64,000 bases of DNA, from assembly GCA_002919305.1 (NCBI GenBank), contig PKFB01000007.1, positions 47,787-111,786 of the forward strand, read 5' to 3'. Both the position numbers and the translations under genes were made by a program. Positions 1 to 8,265 of the stretch are shown in pieces. Positions within the stretch are counted from its first letter, which is position 1, and every line of letters starts with the position of its first letter. This stretch comes from Actinomycetales bacterium. Its GTDB lineage: Bacteria > Actinomycetota > Actinomycetes > Mycobacteriales > Micromonosporaceae. Below the pieces are notes generated by a model. That model saw nothing but the letters and a program-made list of their open reading frames with translations. It made no database searches and was not told where the DNA came from.

Positions 1-1614
1 CAGCAGCAACGCGGACAGCCCGACGACGATCGCGATGAAGATAGGCAACCGGGTGGACAGGGCGGTGGAGAAGTCATCCGCAGCCGCCGTGGCTCCACCC
101 ACCAGGATGGTCAGCCCGGTGTCACGCTCCACGGCCGGCAGGACCTCCTCACGCAGCCGCTCAACCAGTTCGGAGGTCTCCGCGTCCTGCGGCGCCGAGT
201 CGGGGAAGACCATGATCGTCGCCAGTCCACCGTCCCGGGAGGGGATCGGTGGGGTCACCGCGGCCACCCCCTCCACCTGACCGAGAGCGTCAACGAGGGG
301 GTCGATCCGCATGGTGTCCCCTTCGGCCACCAGAATCAGCGGCCCGTTGGTGCCGGGACCGAAGCCCTCGGCCAGCAGGTCGTAGGCCTGACGGCTGGTG
401 CTGGAGGCCGGGTCATTGCCGGCATCCGCGAACCCTAACCGGGTGTCCAGCGCGGGAGCCGCCAATGCAAGCAGCCCCACCACCGACACCACCGTCGCCA
501 GCCAGGGGCGACGCTGCACCGCGGTCGCCCACCGCCGCCACCAGTTCCCCTCGGTGTGGCGCTCACGACGCGCCCGCCGACGCACCTGCCGCTCGATCCG
601 GCCCCCCAACAGCGCCAGCAGAGCCGGCAGCAGCGTCACGGAGGCGATCATGGTCACCAGCACCGTGACGGCCACGGCGATCGCCATCCCCTGCATGGCC
701 CCCAGGCCGAGGGCCACCAGGCCACCCAGGGCGATGATGACCGTCAGGCAGGCGAAGAACACCGTCCGTCCGGCGGTGTCCAGCGCGACGCGGACCGCCT
801 CCTGACGTTCCCGCCCCTGCAGCAGCTCGGAGCGGAAACGGGAGAAAATCAGCAGCGCGTAGTCGATGCCGACTCCCAGACCGACCAACATCATCAGCGG
901 GGGCGTGAAATCGGCGATCGTGGCCAGATTCGAGGCCAGGATGGTCACGCCGATCGCGCTGCCGACCGCGAAGACCGCGACCAGGATGGGCAGGCTGGCC
1001 GCCACCACCGATCCGAACAGGATCACCAGGATGATCAACGCGGCGAACAGACCGATCCCCTCAGCGGCCCCGCCTTCGCTCTCCTCAGCGCCGCGCACCG
1101 CCTCGCCGCCGAGCTCAACCCGCAGGCCATCCTGCTGCGCGGCCTGAGCGGTCTCAATGATGCGGCGCACGTCGTCAACCGGCACATCCTGTGCGGAGCC
1201 ATCCAGCAGGACCGTGGCGTACCCGATGGTGCCGTCCTCGGAGATCGTGCCCTGCTCCTGGTAGGGGTTGCTGACCTCCACCACGTGCGGCAGCTGCGCC
1301 ACCTCGTCCAGCATCTGTTCGACCTGGACGCGCTGTGCGCTGACGCCGTCGGGGGCCTGGACCACGATGGTGATCGTGTCCCCCGCCCGTGCAGAGCCGT
1401 GTGCGTTGAGGGTGTCGACCGCTTCTTGTGACTCGGTACCCGGCAGCGAGTAGTCGTTGTGATAGTCACTGCCGATCATCTGCGACGCCGCCGTCACTCC
1501 TACCAGGACGACGACCCATAAGATCAGCGCCCACCAGCGGCGCCGGTAGGCCCAACCCGCCAACCGTTCAAAACGGCTGGCCTCGCGGACCTCTATCCGC
1601 TCGGACACGAGCAT
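1..1614 (-). CDS. MMPL-family (RND-type) membrane transporter, 3' end cut by window edge
   Basis: Open reading frame of 538 codons running off the left edge, so the C-terminal part (probably under 200 residues, as family members are about 700-750 aa) is missing. It starts MLVSERIEVREASRFERLAG, then one membrane helix near residues 26-46, an extracytoplasmic domain rich in charged residues, and a cluster of hydrophobic helices (LFAALIILVILFGSVVAAS, then a segment containing GVGIDYALLIFSRFR, which is the conserved MMPL helix). A second soluble loop follows and the visible part ends in STRLPIFIAIVVGLSALLL. MMPL proteins export lipids, drugs or other hydrophobic substrates using the proton gradient. 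It is divergent from a two-component system, which suggests inducible efflux. The substrate cannot be told from sequence. Confidence 0.9.
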   Translation of the reverse strand, partial: MLVSERIEVREASRFERLAGWAYRRRWWALILWVVVLVGVTAASQMIGSDYHNDYSLPGTESQEAVDTLNAHGSARAGDTITIVVQAPDGVSAQRVQVEQMLDEVAQLPHVVEVSNPYQEQGTISEDGTIGYATVLLDGSAQDVPVDDVRRIIETAQAAQQDGLRVELGGEAVRGAEESEGGAAEGIGLFAALIILVILFGSVVAASLPILVAVFAVGSAIGVTILASNLATIADFTPPLMMLVGLGVGIDYALLIFSRFRSELLQGRERQEAVRVALDTAGRTVFFACLTVIIALGGLVALGLGAMQGMAIAVAVTVLVTMIASVTLLPALLALLGGRIERQVRRRARRERHTEGNWWRRWATAVQRRPWLATVVSVVGLLALAAPALDTRLGFADAGNDPASSTSRQAYDLLAEGFGPGTNGPLILVAEGDTMRIDPLVDALGQVEGVAAVTPPIPSRDGGLATIMVFPDSAPQDAETSELVERLREEVLPAVERDTGLTILVGGATAAADDFSTALSTRLPIFIAIVVGLSALLL

Positions 1615-1683
1615 GAACCTGCTCCTTCTCGTTTGCTCACGACTGCCGAGGGACGCTATGGATCCGCGTTATCCAGCAACAAC

Positions 1684-1744
1684 GCCCCGCGGGGCGATCT
1701 CGCACTCCCCCTGTAGGGGTGCCCAGGGTGCCCCCCGTGGGGGG
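1684..1744. promoter_or_regulatory. Three G/C-rich palindromes in the MMPL/kinase divergent promoter region
   Basis: The 167-bp gap between the divergent MMPL and kinase genes contains three perfect inverted repeats: GCCCCGCGGGGC (1684-1695), CCCCT-GT-AGGGG (1708-1719) and CCCCCC-GT-GGGGGG (1731-1744). They are spaced about 23 bp centre to centre. None has a U tract, and they lie upstream of both genes rather than downstream, so operator sites for the adjacent NarL-type regulator are more likely than terminators. This is inferred from position only. Confidence 0.45.
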
Positions 1745-1781
1745 ATCCGGGAGACAATCCGACCTCACTACCCTTCGTGAC

Positions 1782-2963
1782 ATGACCCGCAGAAACCTCG
1801 CCATTGACGTGGGCCTGGCGTTGTTGTTGTTCGCGCTGGCGCTGGCCATGATCGGCGAGGGGGGTTTCGGCGAAAGCCCGGTCCAGGGACACCCACTGGA
1901 CTGGCCAGGTGTCCTGCTGGCGGCCGGCTCATCGCTGCCGCTCGTCGCCCGCCGCTGGGCACCGCTGTGGATCTATCTGGTCACCACCGTGGCCAGTGTG
2001 CTGTTGCTGTTGCTGTTTTACCCCTACGATCTTCCGCTCGGCCCGCTGGCGGCGACCTACTCGCTGGGGATGGCCTACGGCGGTGACCCACGCCGTACCT
2101 ATCGGATCGCGATGCTGGTGGCCGCTGAGCTGTTCACACCGATCGTTGCTATGACTTATGCAGTCAGGGGTGAGGACGTCAGCGATTTGCTGGTGCCGGA
2201 GATGCTGGTCCTTTCTCTGATGTCCAGCGCCGCCTGGCTGGCGGGCGACCGTACCCGGTTACGGCGGGAACGGATCCTCGCGCTGGAGGAACGGGCACGG
2301 TACAACGAGCGGGAAGCGGAGCGGGAGCGACGGCTGGCCGCGGCCGAGGAGCGCACCCGGATCGCGCGGGAGCTGCACGACTCCGCCGGTCACGCCATCA
2401 ACGTGATCCTGGTGCAGGCCGGCGCCGCCCGCCTGCTGTACGACCGGGACCCTGAGCAGTCTCGTCGCGCCATCGCCACCATCGAGAACGTCGCACGCGA
2501 AACGATCAACGAGATCGATCGGATCGTACGCGCGCTCCGGGAGGACAACTCTGAGCCGGCGCCTGCCCGCCCCGGCGCGCTGGAGGAGTTGGTGGAGCGG
2601 CACCGCACCCACGGCCTGTCCATCAACGCCGACATCCAGGGCGATGGGCGGTCCCTGCCCCATAGCGTGGCGTGGGCGGCGTACCGGATCCTGCAGGAAG
2701 CCCTCACCAACGCGACCCGGCACGGAACGGGAAACGCCGACGTAACGGTACGGTTCGGCAGCGACGCTGTGGAGATCACCGTGCTCAACCCCACCCCTCC
2801 CTCGAGCACCAAACCGACGAGGGAGCACACACGAAACGGAGGTCATGGCATCGTGGGGATGCGGGAGCGTGCCAGCCTACTGGGCGGCACCCTCGATATC
2901 ACCAATGGTGACGGTATGTTCCGACTGTACGCCCGCCTGCCGTGTGACACGGTGGTGTCATGA
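1782..2963 (+). CDS. NarL/DesK-type sensor histidine kinase
   Basis: 393 aa from ATG 1782 (MTRRNLAIDVG); an upstream in-frame ATG at 1719 would add 21 unlikely residues that run through the palindromes. The N-terminal half has four to five membrane helices (for example LALLLFALALAMIG and LVTTVASVLLLLLFYP). Next come a charged coiled linker, a HisKA_3 dimerisation box ERTRIARELHDSAGH with the phospho-accepting His, and a HATPase_c domain with N-box LQEALTNATRHG and G-box GHGIVGMRERASLLGG. The short sensor with no large periplasmic loop resembles membrane-stress sensing kinases of the LiaS/DesK group. The stop overlaps the next start (ATGA), so kinase and regulator are translationally coupled. 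The likely target is the divergent MMPL exporter. Confidence 0.93.
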   Translation: MTRRNLAIDVGLALLLFALALAMIGEGGFGESPVQGHPLDWPGVLLAAGSSLPLVARRWAPLWIYLVTTVASVLLLLLFYPYDLPLGPLAATYSLGMAYGGDPRRTYRIAMLVAAELFTPIVAMTYAVRGEDVSDLLVPEMLVLSLMSSAAWLAGDRTRLRRERILALEERARYNEREAERERRLAAAEERTRIARELHDSAGHAINVILVQAGAARLLYDRDPEQSRRAIATIENVARETINEIDRIVRALREDNSEPAPARPGALEELVERHRTHGLSINADIQGDGRSLPHSVAWAAYRILQEALTNATRHGTGNADVTVRFGSDAVEITVLNPTPPSSTKPTREHTRNGGHGIVGMRERASLLGGTLDITNGDGMFRLYARLPCDTVVS

Positions 2964-3637
2964 CAGCGGCGCGGCGGGTTCTCATCGTCGATGACGACGA
3001 CTTAATGCGCGCCGGTCTACGCGCCGTGCTGTCCAGCGACGACAGCATCATCGTGGTGGGTGAGGCCGCCACCGGTCGGGAAGCGATCGACCTTGTCCGC
3101 CGTGATAAGCCTGACGTCGTCCTGATGGATGTACGCATGCCCGAGATGGACGGCATCGCCGCGACCCGGGCAATCCTGGCGACCGCCCCGGACTGCCGCA
3201 TCCTGATCTTGACGACGTTTGAGGATGACGACTACGTGTTCGGGGCCCTCAACGCCGGCGCCTCTGGCTTCCTTCTGAAACGGACGCGCCCCGAACAACT
3301 CATCGAGGCTATTCACGTCATCGCCACGGGTGACTCCCTGCTGTCCCCCTCGGTGACCCGTACGGTCATCGACCGGGTGGCGCGTACCCTTCCTCCCGAT
3401 CCCGCCAGCGGTCGCCGCCTGGGGGTGCTCACCCCACGGGAGCGGGATGTGCTGCGGCTCGTCGCCCGAGGCCTGTCCAACGCAGAGATCGCCGCTGAAC
3501 TGGTGGTCGAGGAATCCACGGTCAAAACCCACGTCAAGCGGATCCTGGCCAAGTTGAATCTGCGTGACCGGGTCCAGGCCGTCATCCTGGCGTACGAAAC
3601 CGGCCTGGTTCGCCCGGGCGACCCTCGCCCAGTCTGA
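2960..3637 (+). CDS. NarL/FixJ-family response regulator
   Basis: 225 aa. The receiver domain opens with VLIVDDDDLMRAGL (acidic pocket), has the phospho-acceptor Asp in VVLMDVRMPEMDG and the switch Lys in GFLLKRTRPEQL. The C-terminal LuxR-type helix-turn-helix is LTPRERDVLRLVARGLSN followed by AEIAAELVVEESTVKTHVKR. It starts inside the stop codon of the kinase gene (4-bp overlap), so the two form a cognate pair. Family knowledge: phosphorylated NarL-type regulators bind short inverted repeats as dimers; the three palindromes upstream of the kinase are candidate sites. Confidence 0.95.
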   Translation: MTAARRVLIVDDDDLMRAGLRAVLSSDDSIIVVGEAATGREAIDLVRRDKPDVVLMDVRMPEMDGIAATRAILATAPDCRILILTTFEDDDYVFGALNAGASGFLLKRTRPEQLIEAIHVIATGDSLLSPSVTRTVIDRVARTLPPDPASGRRLGVLTPRERDVLRLVARGLSNAEIAAELVVEESTVKTHVKRILAKLNLRDRVQAVILAYETGLVRPGDPRPV

Positions 3638-3658
3638 TCGCGCTCAGCATCCCCTGGG

Positions 3659-3679
3659 CGATCACCGATCAGGTGATCG
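3659..3679 (+). terminator. Hairpin after the response regulator gene
   Basis: Perfect 8-bp inverted repeat CGATCACC-GATCA-GGTGATCG begins 21 bp after the regulator stop. There is no U tract, so it may be a factor-assisted terminator or an operator for the following methyltransferase gene. Confidence 0.45.
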
Positions 3680-3760
3680 GTACCTCCCGGCGGGATCGTT
3701 GTCATCCCAACACCACATAAAAGGAACATAAAAAGAACAGGTCAGTGAAAGTAGGCGTCG

Positions 3761-4417
3761 ATGTCAGAACAGGTGTGGAGCGCGGTTGACAACTACCTCG
3801 AGGAGTTACTCATCCCCACCGACCCGGCTTTGGAGGCCACGCTTCAGGCTAGCCGTGTCGCTGGTCTCCCGCCATTTAACGTCTCCCCGCTGCAGGGCAA
3901 ACTGCTCCACCTGCTGGCGAAAATGCACGGCGCGCGCCGCATTTTAGAAATCGGCACCATGGGGGGCTACAGCACAATCTGGCTGGCCCGGGCCCTGCCC
4001 GAGGACGGCCGCCTGGTCACCCTCGAGATCAACGAGGAGTACGCGCAGGTAGCGCGCGCCAACATCGCCGCCGCAGGGCTGGCCGACCGGGTCGAGATCC
4101 GGGTGGGGCCGGCCCTGGAGACCCTGCCGCTGTTGGAAGGCCCGTTCGACCTGACGTTCATCGACGCCGACAAACCCAACAACCCCGCCTACCTGGAGTG
4201 GACGTTGCGGCTGTCCCGGCCAGGCAGCGTCATCATCGGTGACAACGTGATCCGCGACGGCGAAGTCATCAACGCCGACAGCGACGATCCTCGGGTGGTG
4301 GGGGTACGCCGGTTCCTGGATCTGCTCGCGGCCGAGCCCAGGGTCAGCGCCACCGCCATCCAGACAGTCGGCGGGAAGGGATACGACGGATTCGCGTTGG
4401 GTGTGGTGACTGGCTGA
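3761..4417 (+). CDS. SAM-dependent O-methyltransferase, COMT/CCoAOMT type
   Basis: 218 aa, the usual length for the small metal-dependent O-methyltransferase family (Methyltransf_3). Visible motifs are ILEIGTMGGYSTIWLARALP (SAM-binding motif I), VTLEINEEYAQVARANI with the acidic ribose-binding residue, FDLTFIDADKPNNPAYLEW (metal-ligand Asp and Asn region) and GSVIIGDNVIRDGEV. Family members methylate catechol-type hydroxyls using Mg2+ or similar ions; this substrate is unknown. It lies alone, 123 bp after the two-component genes, behind an A-rich leader (about 3711-3737) that is unusual for this GC-rich window and may hold its promoter. Confidence 0.9.
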   Translation: MSEQVWSAVDNYLEELLIPTDPALEATLQASRVAGLPPFNVSPLQGKLLHLLAKMHGARRILEIGTMGGYSTIWLARALPEDGRLVTLEINEEYAQVARANIAAAGLADRVEIRVGPALETLPLLEGPFDLTFIDADKPNNPAYLEWTLRLSRPGSVIIGDNVIRDGEVINADSDDPRVVGVRRFLDLLAAEPRVSATAIQTVGGKGYDGFALGVVTG

Positions 4418-4586
4418 CGATGGCTTGCGGGCCTCGCCTCCTCCGGCACGGAGTTTCCTGCAGGGATTCACCAGCGCGAATCCGGCCCATCGGGGAATGA
4501 GGGCCGAGACGACTGGGCATGGTCATGGTGGGACGACCCCGTAACGGTCGCCATTGGACCCGTTTTCCCCATAAAGGAGTCCCGCC

Positions 4587-5129
4587 ATGACTCACAGCGA
4601 CAGCACCGGAGCCTGGGCGTTCGGGCGCGGTGTTTTCGGCGCGGCCACCATGCTGATCCTCGGCGTTTGCCAGACCTTGATGGGGATCGCAGCGGTGATC
4701 CAGGATGAGATCCTGGCTGTTGCTCGCGGCTACCTGTACACGGTGGACACGACCATCTGGGGTTGGGTCCACATCGCGATTGGGGTGGTCGCGATCCTGT
4801 TAAGCCTGTTCATCTATCGCGGTGCTCGCTGGGCCCGCGCTTTAGGAATCATCGTTGCGATCCTCACGGCGGTCGCCAACTTCCTCTTCCTTCCCTACTA
4901 CCCATTCTGGTCGCTCGTGCTCATTCCGTTGGCGCTCTTCACGCTATGGCCCTTGAGCATGATGGACACCGTGGCGCACCACCGCGCGTCGCCGGTCTCT
5001 CACGACCGCGCTGGCGTACCCGGGGCACAACGGTGGGGTCCCACTAACCCACCACCGAGCACCGCCCCGCCCGTCACCGCCCCGCCTCCGCAGCCCCAAG
5101 TCCGCCAGAGCGGACCGTCTCCCTTCTAA
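4587..5129 (+). CDS. DUF7144-type integral membrane protein with proline-rich tail
   Basis: 180 aa with a strong ribosome-binding site (AAAGGAG) before ATG 4587. Four membrane helices fill residues about 14-125 (first FGAATMLILGVCQTLMGIAAV; then WVHIAIGVVAILLSLFIY, ALGIIVAILTAVANFLFL, FWSLVLIPLALFTLWPLS). A cytoplasmic tail of about 50 residues follows, rich in Pro (NPPPSTAPPVTAPPPQPQ). This pattern matches small actinobacterial membrane proteins of unknown function. No enzymatic motif is visible. The next gene is convergent, so it is probably monocistronic. Confidence 0.75.
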   Translation: MTHSDSTGAWAFGRGVFGAATMLILGVCQTLMGIAAVIQDEILAVARGYLYTVDTTIWGWVHIAIGVVAILLSLFIYRGARWARALGIIVAILTAVANFLFLPYYPFWSLVLIPLALFTLWPLSMMDTVAHHRASPVSHDRAGVPGAQRWGPTNPPPSTAPPVTAPPPQPQVRQSGPSPF

Positions 5130-5334
5130 GGCCCGCACCAGCCGTCCTTCACCGCCGTGGTCTACCCACACACCGGCCGGTGCCGCCACGCGGGCCGGTC
5201 ACCCGACCGTGGTGATCACCGGTGACGCCCACGCCGTGGTGTCCAAACAACGCTGAAAAACCAGTCTGGAAGTCCGGCCTGAAGGACCGGGACCCGCGAG
5301 GCGACGTCACCGCGCCGCAGCGCAGTGAAGAGTG

Positions 5335-5364
5335 TGGTGGGGCCGCGGCACGGCGGCCCCACCA
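5335..5364. terminator. Hairpin between convergent genes
   Basis: Perfect 12-bp stem TGGTGGGGCCGC / GCGGCCCCACCA with a 6-nt loop, in the 340-bp gap between the DUF7144-type gene and the convergent methyltransferase gene. Its position suits a bidirectional terminator. I see nothing else in 5130-5469. Confidence 0.6.
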
Positions 5365-5469
5365 GCGTCATGAGGAGCATCGGACTGGTGGCTCTCACGG
5401 TGCGCAGGGAGCAGGGCGCCCCACGAGTCGACGTTTACCGCCTCCGGCTGGTGTTTACGACCCGGTGTC

Positions 5470-6147
5470 CTAGTCCGTCCGGTCCGGCGACACGGTCACC
5501 GGCAGCCGCCACACCGTCGTGGTCTTCACGTCCGCGTCCTCCAAGGCACGGTTCACCGGCACCTGTTGGACGGCGGCCTGCTGAAAACGAGTGCGGGGCA
5601 GGTAGGTACGCCCGGGATCCCCGACCATCACCTGAGCTCCCCGCCGCGTCACCCGCTCCAGGAAGGCCATCACTCGCTCGGCCATGAGCTTCTCGTAGAA
5701 CACATCACCGGCGAGCACGACCTGAGCGTCTTCTCCGTCGCCGTCCAGGATGTCGCCGAGCACCGTGCGTACGCTCACCCCGTTAGCTGTGGCGTTGAGC
5801 GTGATAGCGGTGACCGCCAACGGATCGATCTCACTGGCGGTCACCTCTTTCGCACCCGCCATCGCCGCCGCGATCGCGACCACTCCGGATCCGGCGGCCA
5901 GATCCAACACCCGGCGTCCAGCCACCAAATCGGGGTGATCAAGCACGTACCGAGCCAGCGCCATCCCACCTGGCCAGGCGAAGGCCCAAAAAGGAGGCGC
6001 CAGATGAGTGGTCCCCATCTGGCGCTCGGTTGCTTCCCACAGGTCGAACGCTTCGTCCGCCAGGTGCAGTTTGATCTCCGGTAGATAGGACGGACTGTCC
6101 AGCCGGGTGTGATTACGGATGAACGTGACGAGCGTCTCCTGCGACAT
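5470..6147 (-). CDS. Class I SAM-dependent methyltransferase, NNMT/ETFB-lysine-MT-like
   Basis: 225 aa. After an N-terminal acceptor-side region (LHLADEAFDLWEATERQMG, PPFWAFAWPGG) comes a Rossmann core with motif I RRVLDLAAGSGVVAIAAAMA, motif II VTASEIDPLAVTAITLNATA and a motif IV-like VVLAGDVFYEKLMAERVMAF. This architecture matches the methyltransferase-16 group that methylates protein lysines or small amines; the true substrate is unknown. ATG 6147 lies 10 bp after the stop of the Erm-type gene, so the two are probably co-transcribed, which makes a joint role worth considering. Confidence 0.85.
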   Translation of the reverse strand: MSQETLVTFIRNHTRLDSPSYLPEIKLHLADEAFDLWEATERQMGTTHLAPPFWAFAWPGGMALARYVLDHPDLVAGRRVLDLAAGSGVVAIAAAMAGAKEVTASEIDPLAVTAITLNATANGVSVRTVLGDILDGDGEDAQVVLAGDVFYEKLMAERVMAFLERVTRRGAQVMVGDPGRTYLPRTRFQQAAVQQVPVNRALEDADVKTTTVWRLPVTVSPDRTD

Positions 6148-6157
6148 GCGGGTCAGA

Positions 6158-6997
6158 CTACGACGTCATCTCCTCGGCGAGGATGACCCACTGCTGTGGA
6201 GTTACCAATCCGACCGGCGTGGCGGGATCCACTCCCGCCTTCCAGAATCCAGCGGCGAGCCGTCGGCCGGGGTACCGGCGACGCAACGACGCGTACAGGC
6301 TGCCTCCCATCCCGCTGAATCCCAGCTTCACCATGGCCTGGTACTCGACCAGATCCGCCACCAACGGCGTTTCCCGTCGCTCCAGATGCAGAATTCCGGA
6401 ATCGACCGCGGGGATGGGGCGGAAATGGTAGCGGGAGATCCGTCCGACCAACCGCCAGGAGAATATCGGCCAGCTGAGGATCGTGACCCGACTCCACCGC
6501 CCGTAATCTCCGGTTCGTTTACGCGCGTACTCCCATTGAGTCACCAATGTCGCTGCCTGTAGATGCGGTGCCCGCAGACACCAGTCAATGATTCGTGACG
6601 TGATCGCGTAGGGGATATTCCCTACGACGGTAAAAGGCTCACGCGGCGGTCGGGCCGCCAGGAAATCCCCGGCTACGCACCGGACCGTTGGCTCCTGCCG
6701 GAGCCGTCGTCGCAGCTTGTCGACCAGGTGCGGGTCGATCTCGTACGCCACCACCGTCCGGCAGTGTCGGGCCAACTCCTGGGTGAGGGCGCCATCCCCG
6801 GCCCCCACCTCCAGCACCAGGTCGGTCGGCGTCAGACGGGCCGTTTGGATGATTCGTTGAATGGTTCGTGGGTTCCGTATAAAATTCTGCGATACCGACC
6901 AAGGGGTATTTTTGAGGGATCGCGGGATACCGCCACTTCCGTGGCACCCGTTGCTTGTACAGATCTGTTTTCTGTTCGCGTGATACGCGCGACGCAT
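6158..6997 (-). CDS. erm: Erm-type 23S rRNA (adenine-N6)-methyltransferase
   Basis: 279 aa from ATG 6997, preceded by a GGTGAGG-type site; an in-frame GTG at 7024 gives 9 more residues. Features of the KsgA/Erm family are visible: SQNFIRNPRTIQRI (N-terminal substrate loop), LVLEVGAGDGALTQELARH (SAM motif I), VVAYEIDPHLVDKLRRR (motif II), VRCVAGDFLA (motif III) and the catalytic NIPYAITSRIIDW (motif IV). Erm enzymes dimethylate A2058 of 23S rRNA and block macrolide, lincosamide and streptogramin B binding. The C-terminal half ending GFWKAGVDPATPVGLVTPQQW is Erm-like rather than KsgA-like. No macrolide biosynthesis genes lie nearby, so this reads as intrinsic resistance. Confidence 0.88.
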   Translation of the reverse strand: MRRAYHANRKQICTSNGCHGSGGIPRSLKNTPWSVSQNFIRNPRTIQRIIQTARLTPTDLVLEVGAGDGALTQELARHCRTVVAYEIDPHLVDKLRRRLRQEPTVRCVAGDFLAARPPREPFTVVGNIPYAITSRIIDWCLRAPHLQAATLVTQWEYARKRTGDYGRWSRVTILSWPIFSWRLVGRISRYHFRPIPAVDSGILHLERRETPLVADLVEYQAMVKLGFSGMGGSLYASLRRRYPGRRLAAGFWKAGVDPATPVGLVTPQQWVILAEEMTS

Positions 6998-7425
6998 GGT
7001 TAGGACCTCACCACTCGACAACACGATTTGTTCTCGAGATCCCTGAACGTGCGGCGCGCTCTCACCGCTCCAGCGTCGCTGGCCGCTTCGACCGGCACGC
7101 TCATGAACCGGGAATCAAAAATTCAGCGCCTCGATAATCGATTCACGGCTCAGAAGGCACCGGACACTGATACCGGAACCTGTGGTTCACCGTGATTCGA
7201 CGGTCCGATGCTGAAGGCGCACCGGAACCGGTGTGTGTCAGGGCCGCCTTGGGCCCGACACCGCCCTAGCCGGCGCCGTCAATCAGTGAACGCCCGCACG
7301 TCAGGGGAGGTGAAGCGCGGGCGACGAGTCATCTGCGGGCACCACTGTGCCCACCCCACCGGGTGCATCCCGGTGGTGGCGGCGGCCCCCATAACGATCG
7401 CTTCCATGACAGCGCGAGCGTAGCA
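6998..7425 (-). promoter_or_regulatory. Long upstream region of the erm gene with a possible 42-codon leader ORF
   Basis: About 400 bp separate erm from the upstream DUF1232-type gene on the same strand, a long leader compared with neighbours. It holds an A/T-rich stretch (7107-7140) that could be a promoter, and a short ORF on the minus strand at 7407-7279 starting MEAIVMGAAATTGMHPVG. Erm genes are often controlled by leader peptides or by WhiB7-type activators acting on A/T-rich promoters; neither is proven here, and the short ORF lacks a clear ribosome-binding site. Confidence 0.3.
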
Positions 7426-7890
7426 TCACAGGCCTGAGGCCGAATCCGAGTTTTCGGCGGCCTGCCCGCACCCGGCACGATCGTGGCTGGCCGGTGCGGT
7501 GCCCAGGAGGCGTTCGATGAGCCGGGGATCCCCGGGCCAGGCGGCCCGCATCACCTCGGGTGGCACCCGACGCCCCGCGTACCGCAGCGCCAAGGCCACC
7601 ACCAGGATGTCGTCCAGGGGCCCGATGACCGGGAGAAACTCCGGGATGAGATCGATCGGGCTGGCCACCCACACGGCGGCGGTGAGTACCGCGAGCTTTG
7701 CCCGCCGGGGCACCCTGGGGTCACGCCGGAGCCGCCGGATCGCGGTGAGGCAGTCGGGGATGAACGCCACAAGGTCACGAGCGGCGCCGGGTGGCAGGCG
7801 CCGCGCCAGCACCGCCAAGACGCCCCATCCGACCACAAGGCACGCCACACCGACGCCGAGGCCGATCCCCCACTCCCGCAGACCCGCCAT
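7426..7890 (-). CDS. DUF1232 (YkvA-like) membrane-anchored protein
   Basis: 154 aa from ATG 7890, which has GGGAGG about 9 bp upstream; GTG 7896 is the alternative. An N-terminal helix (IGLGVGVACLVVGWGVLAVL) is followed by the DUF1232 signature: FIPDCLTAIRRLRRDPRVP, then an amphipathic/hydrophobic segment LAVLTAAVWVASPIDLIPEF and LPVIGPLDDILVVALALRYA. The SPIDLIPEF...GPLDD pattern is diagnostic of this family of unknown function. The C-terminal tail is low complexity. Reading direction is the same as erm, but the 400-bp gap argues against one operon. Confidence 0.85.
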   Translation of the reverse strand: MAGLREWGIGLGVGVACLVVGWGVLAVLARRLPPGAARDLVAFIPDCLTAIRRLRRDPRVPRRAKLAVLTAAVWVASPIDLIPEFLPVIGPLDDILVVALALRYAGRRVPPEVMRAAWPGDPRLIERLLGTAPASHDRAGCGQAAENSDSASGL

Positions 7891-8160
7891 ATGCACGTCG
7901 CCTCCCGTCTTGGCCTGAATGCTCAGCGTGACATACCGCGGGCGTCAGCCATGGCGCGCGACGCATCTGTCGCCTCTTACACCACGTATCGGCGACACAT
8001 ATCGCCAGATATCGCCAGGACCTGGTTGCCACCTGTCCTCCTGACCGCTCTCCCAGAGCGCCGCGCCCCTGCCGGGGTTATCCCCAGGGCGGTTATGGGC
8101 TCCAGGCCCATAGATCACATAAGCACCCGTTTCTCTTCGTTTCGTCCTGCGTCACAGTGA

Positions 8161-8218
8161 TTGACGTTATTAAAACGTTTTGGTAAGTTGCCCTCCCGGA
8201 GGGAAAGCGCTTTCCCTC
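8161..8218 (+). promoter_or_regulatory. Promoter (TTGACG-17-TAAGTT) with LacI-type operator for the beta-helix gene
   Basis: A near-consensus promoter is visible: -35 TTGACG at 8161-8166, a 17-bp spacer and -10 TAAGTT at 8184-8189. A perfect 20-bp palindrome GAGGGAAAGCGCTTTCCCTC (8199-8218) sits just downstream of the expected transcription start. The spacer itself holds the palindrome AAAACGTTTT (8172-8181). A central CG inside A/T-flanked arms is typical of LacI-family operators, and the location predicts repression. The same core GGAAAGCGCTTTCC recurs at 58513-58526. Confidence 0.75.
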
Positions 8219-8265
8219 GGCTCATCGGCGCACTCCCCTTCATCCCCTCTCTCGGGAGGCCGTCC

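Noticed and set aside
7279..7407. Short minus-strand ORF as a real gene
   Set aside because: 42 codons without a ribosome-binding site or family features; kept only as a possible erm leader.
8161..8265. TTG start at 8161 for the beta-helix gene
   Set aside because: The TTG is part of a -35 box and the following codons cross the -10 and operator; ATG 8266 has a GGGAGG site and starts a signal peptide.
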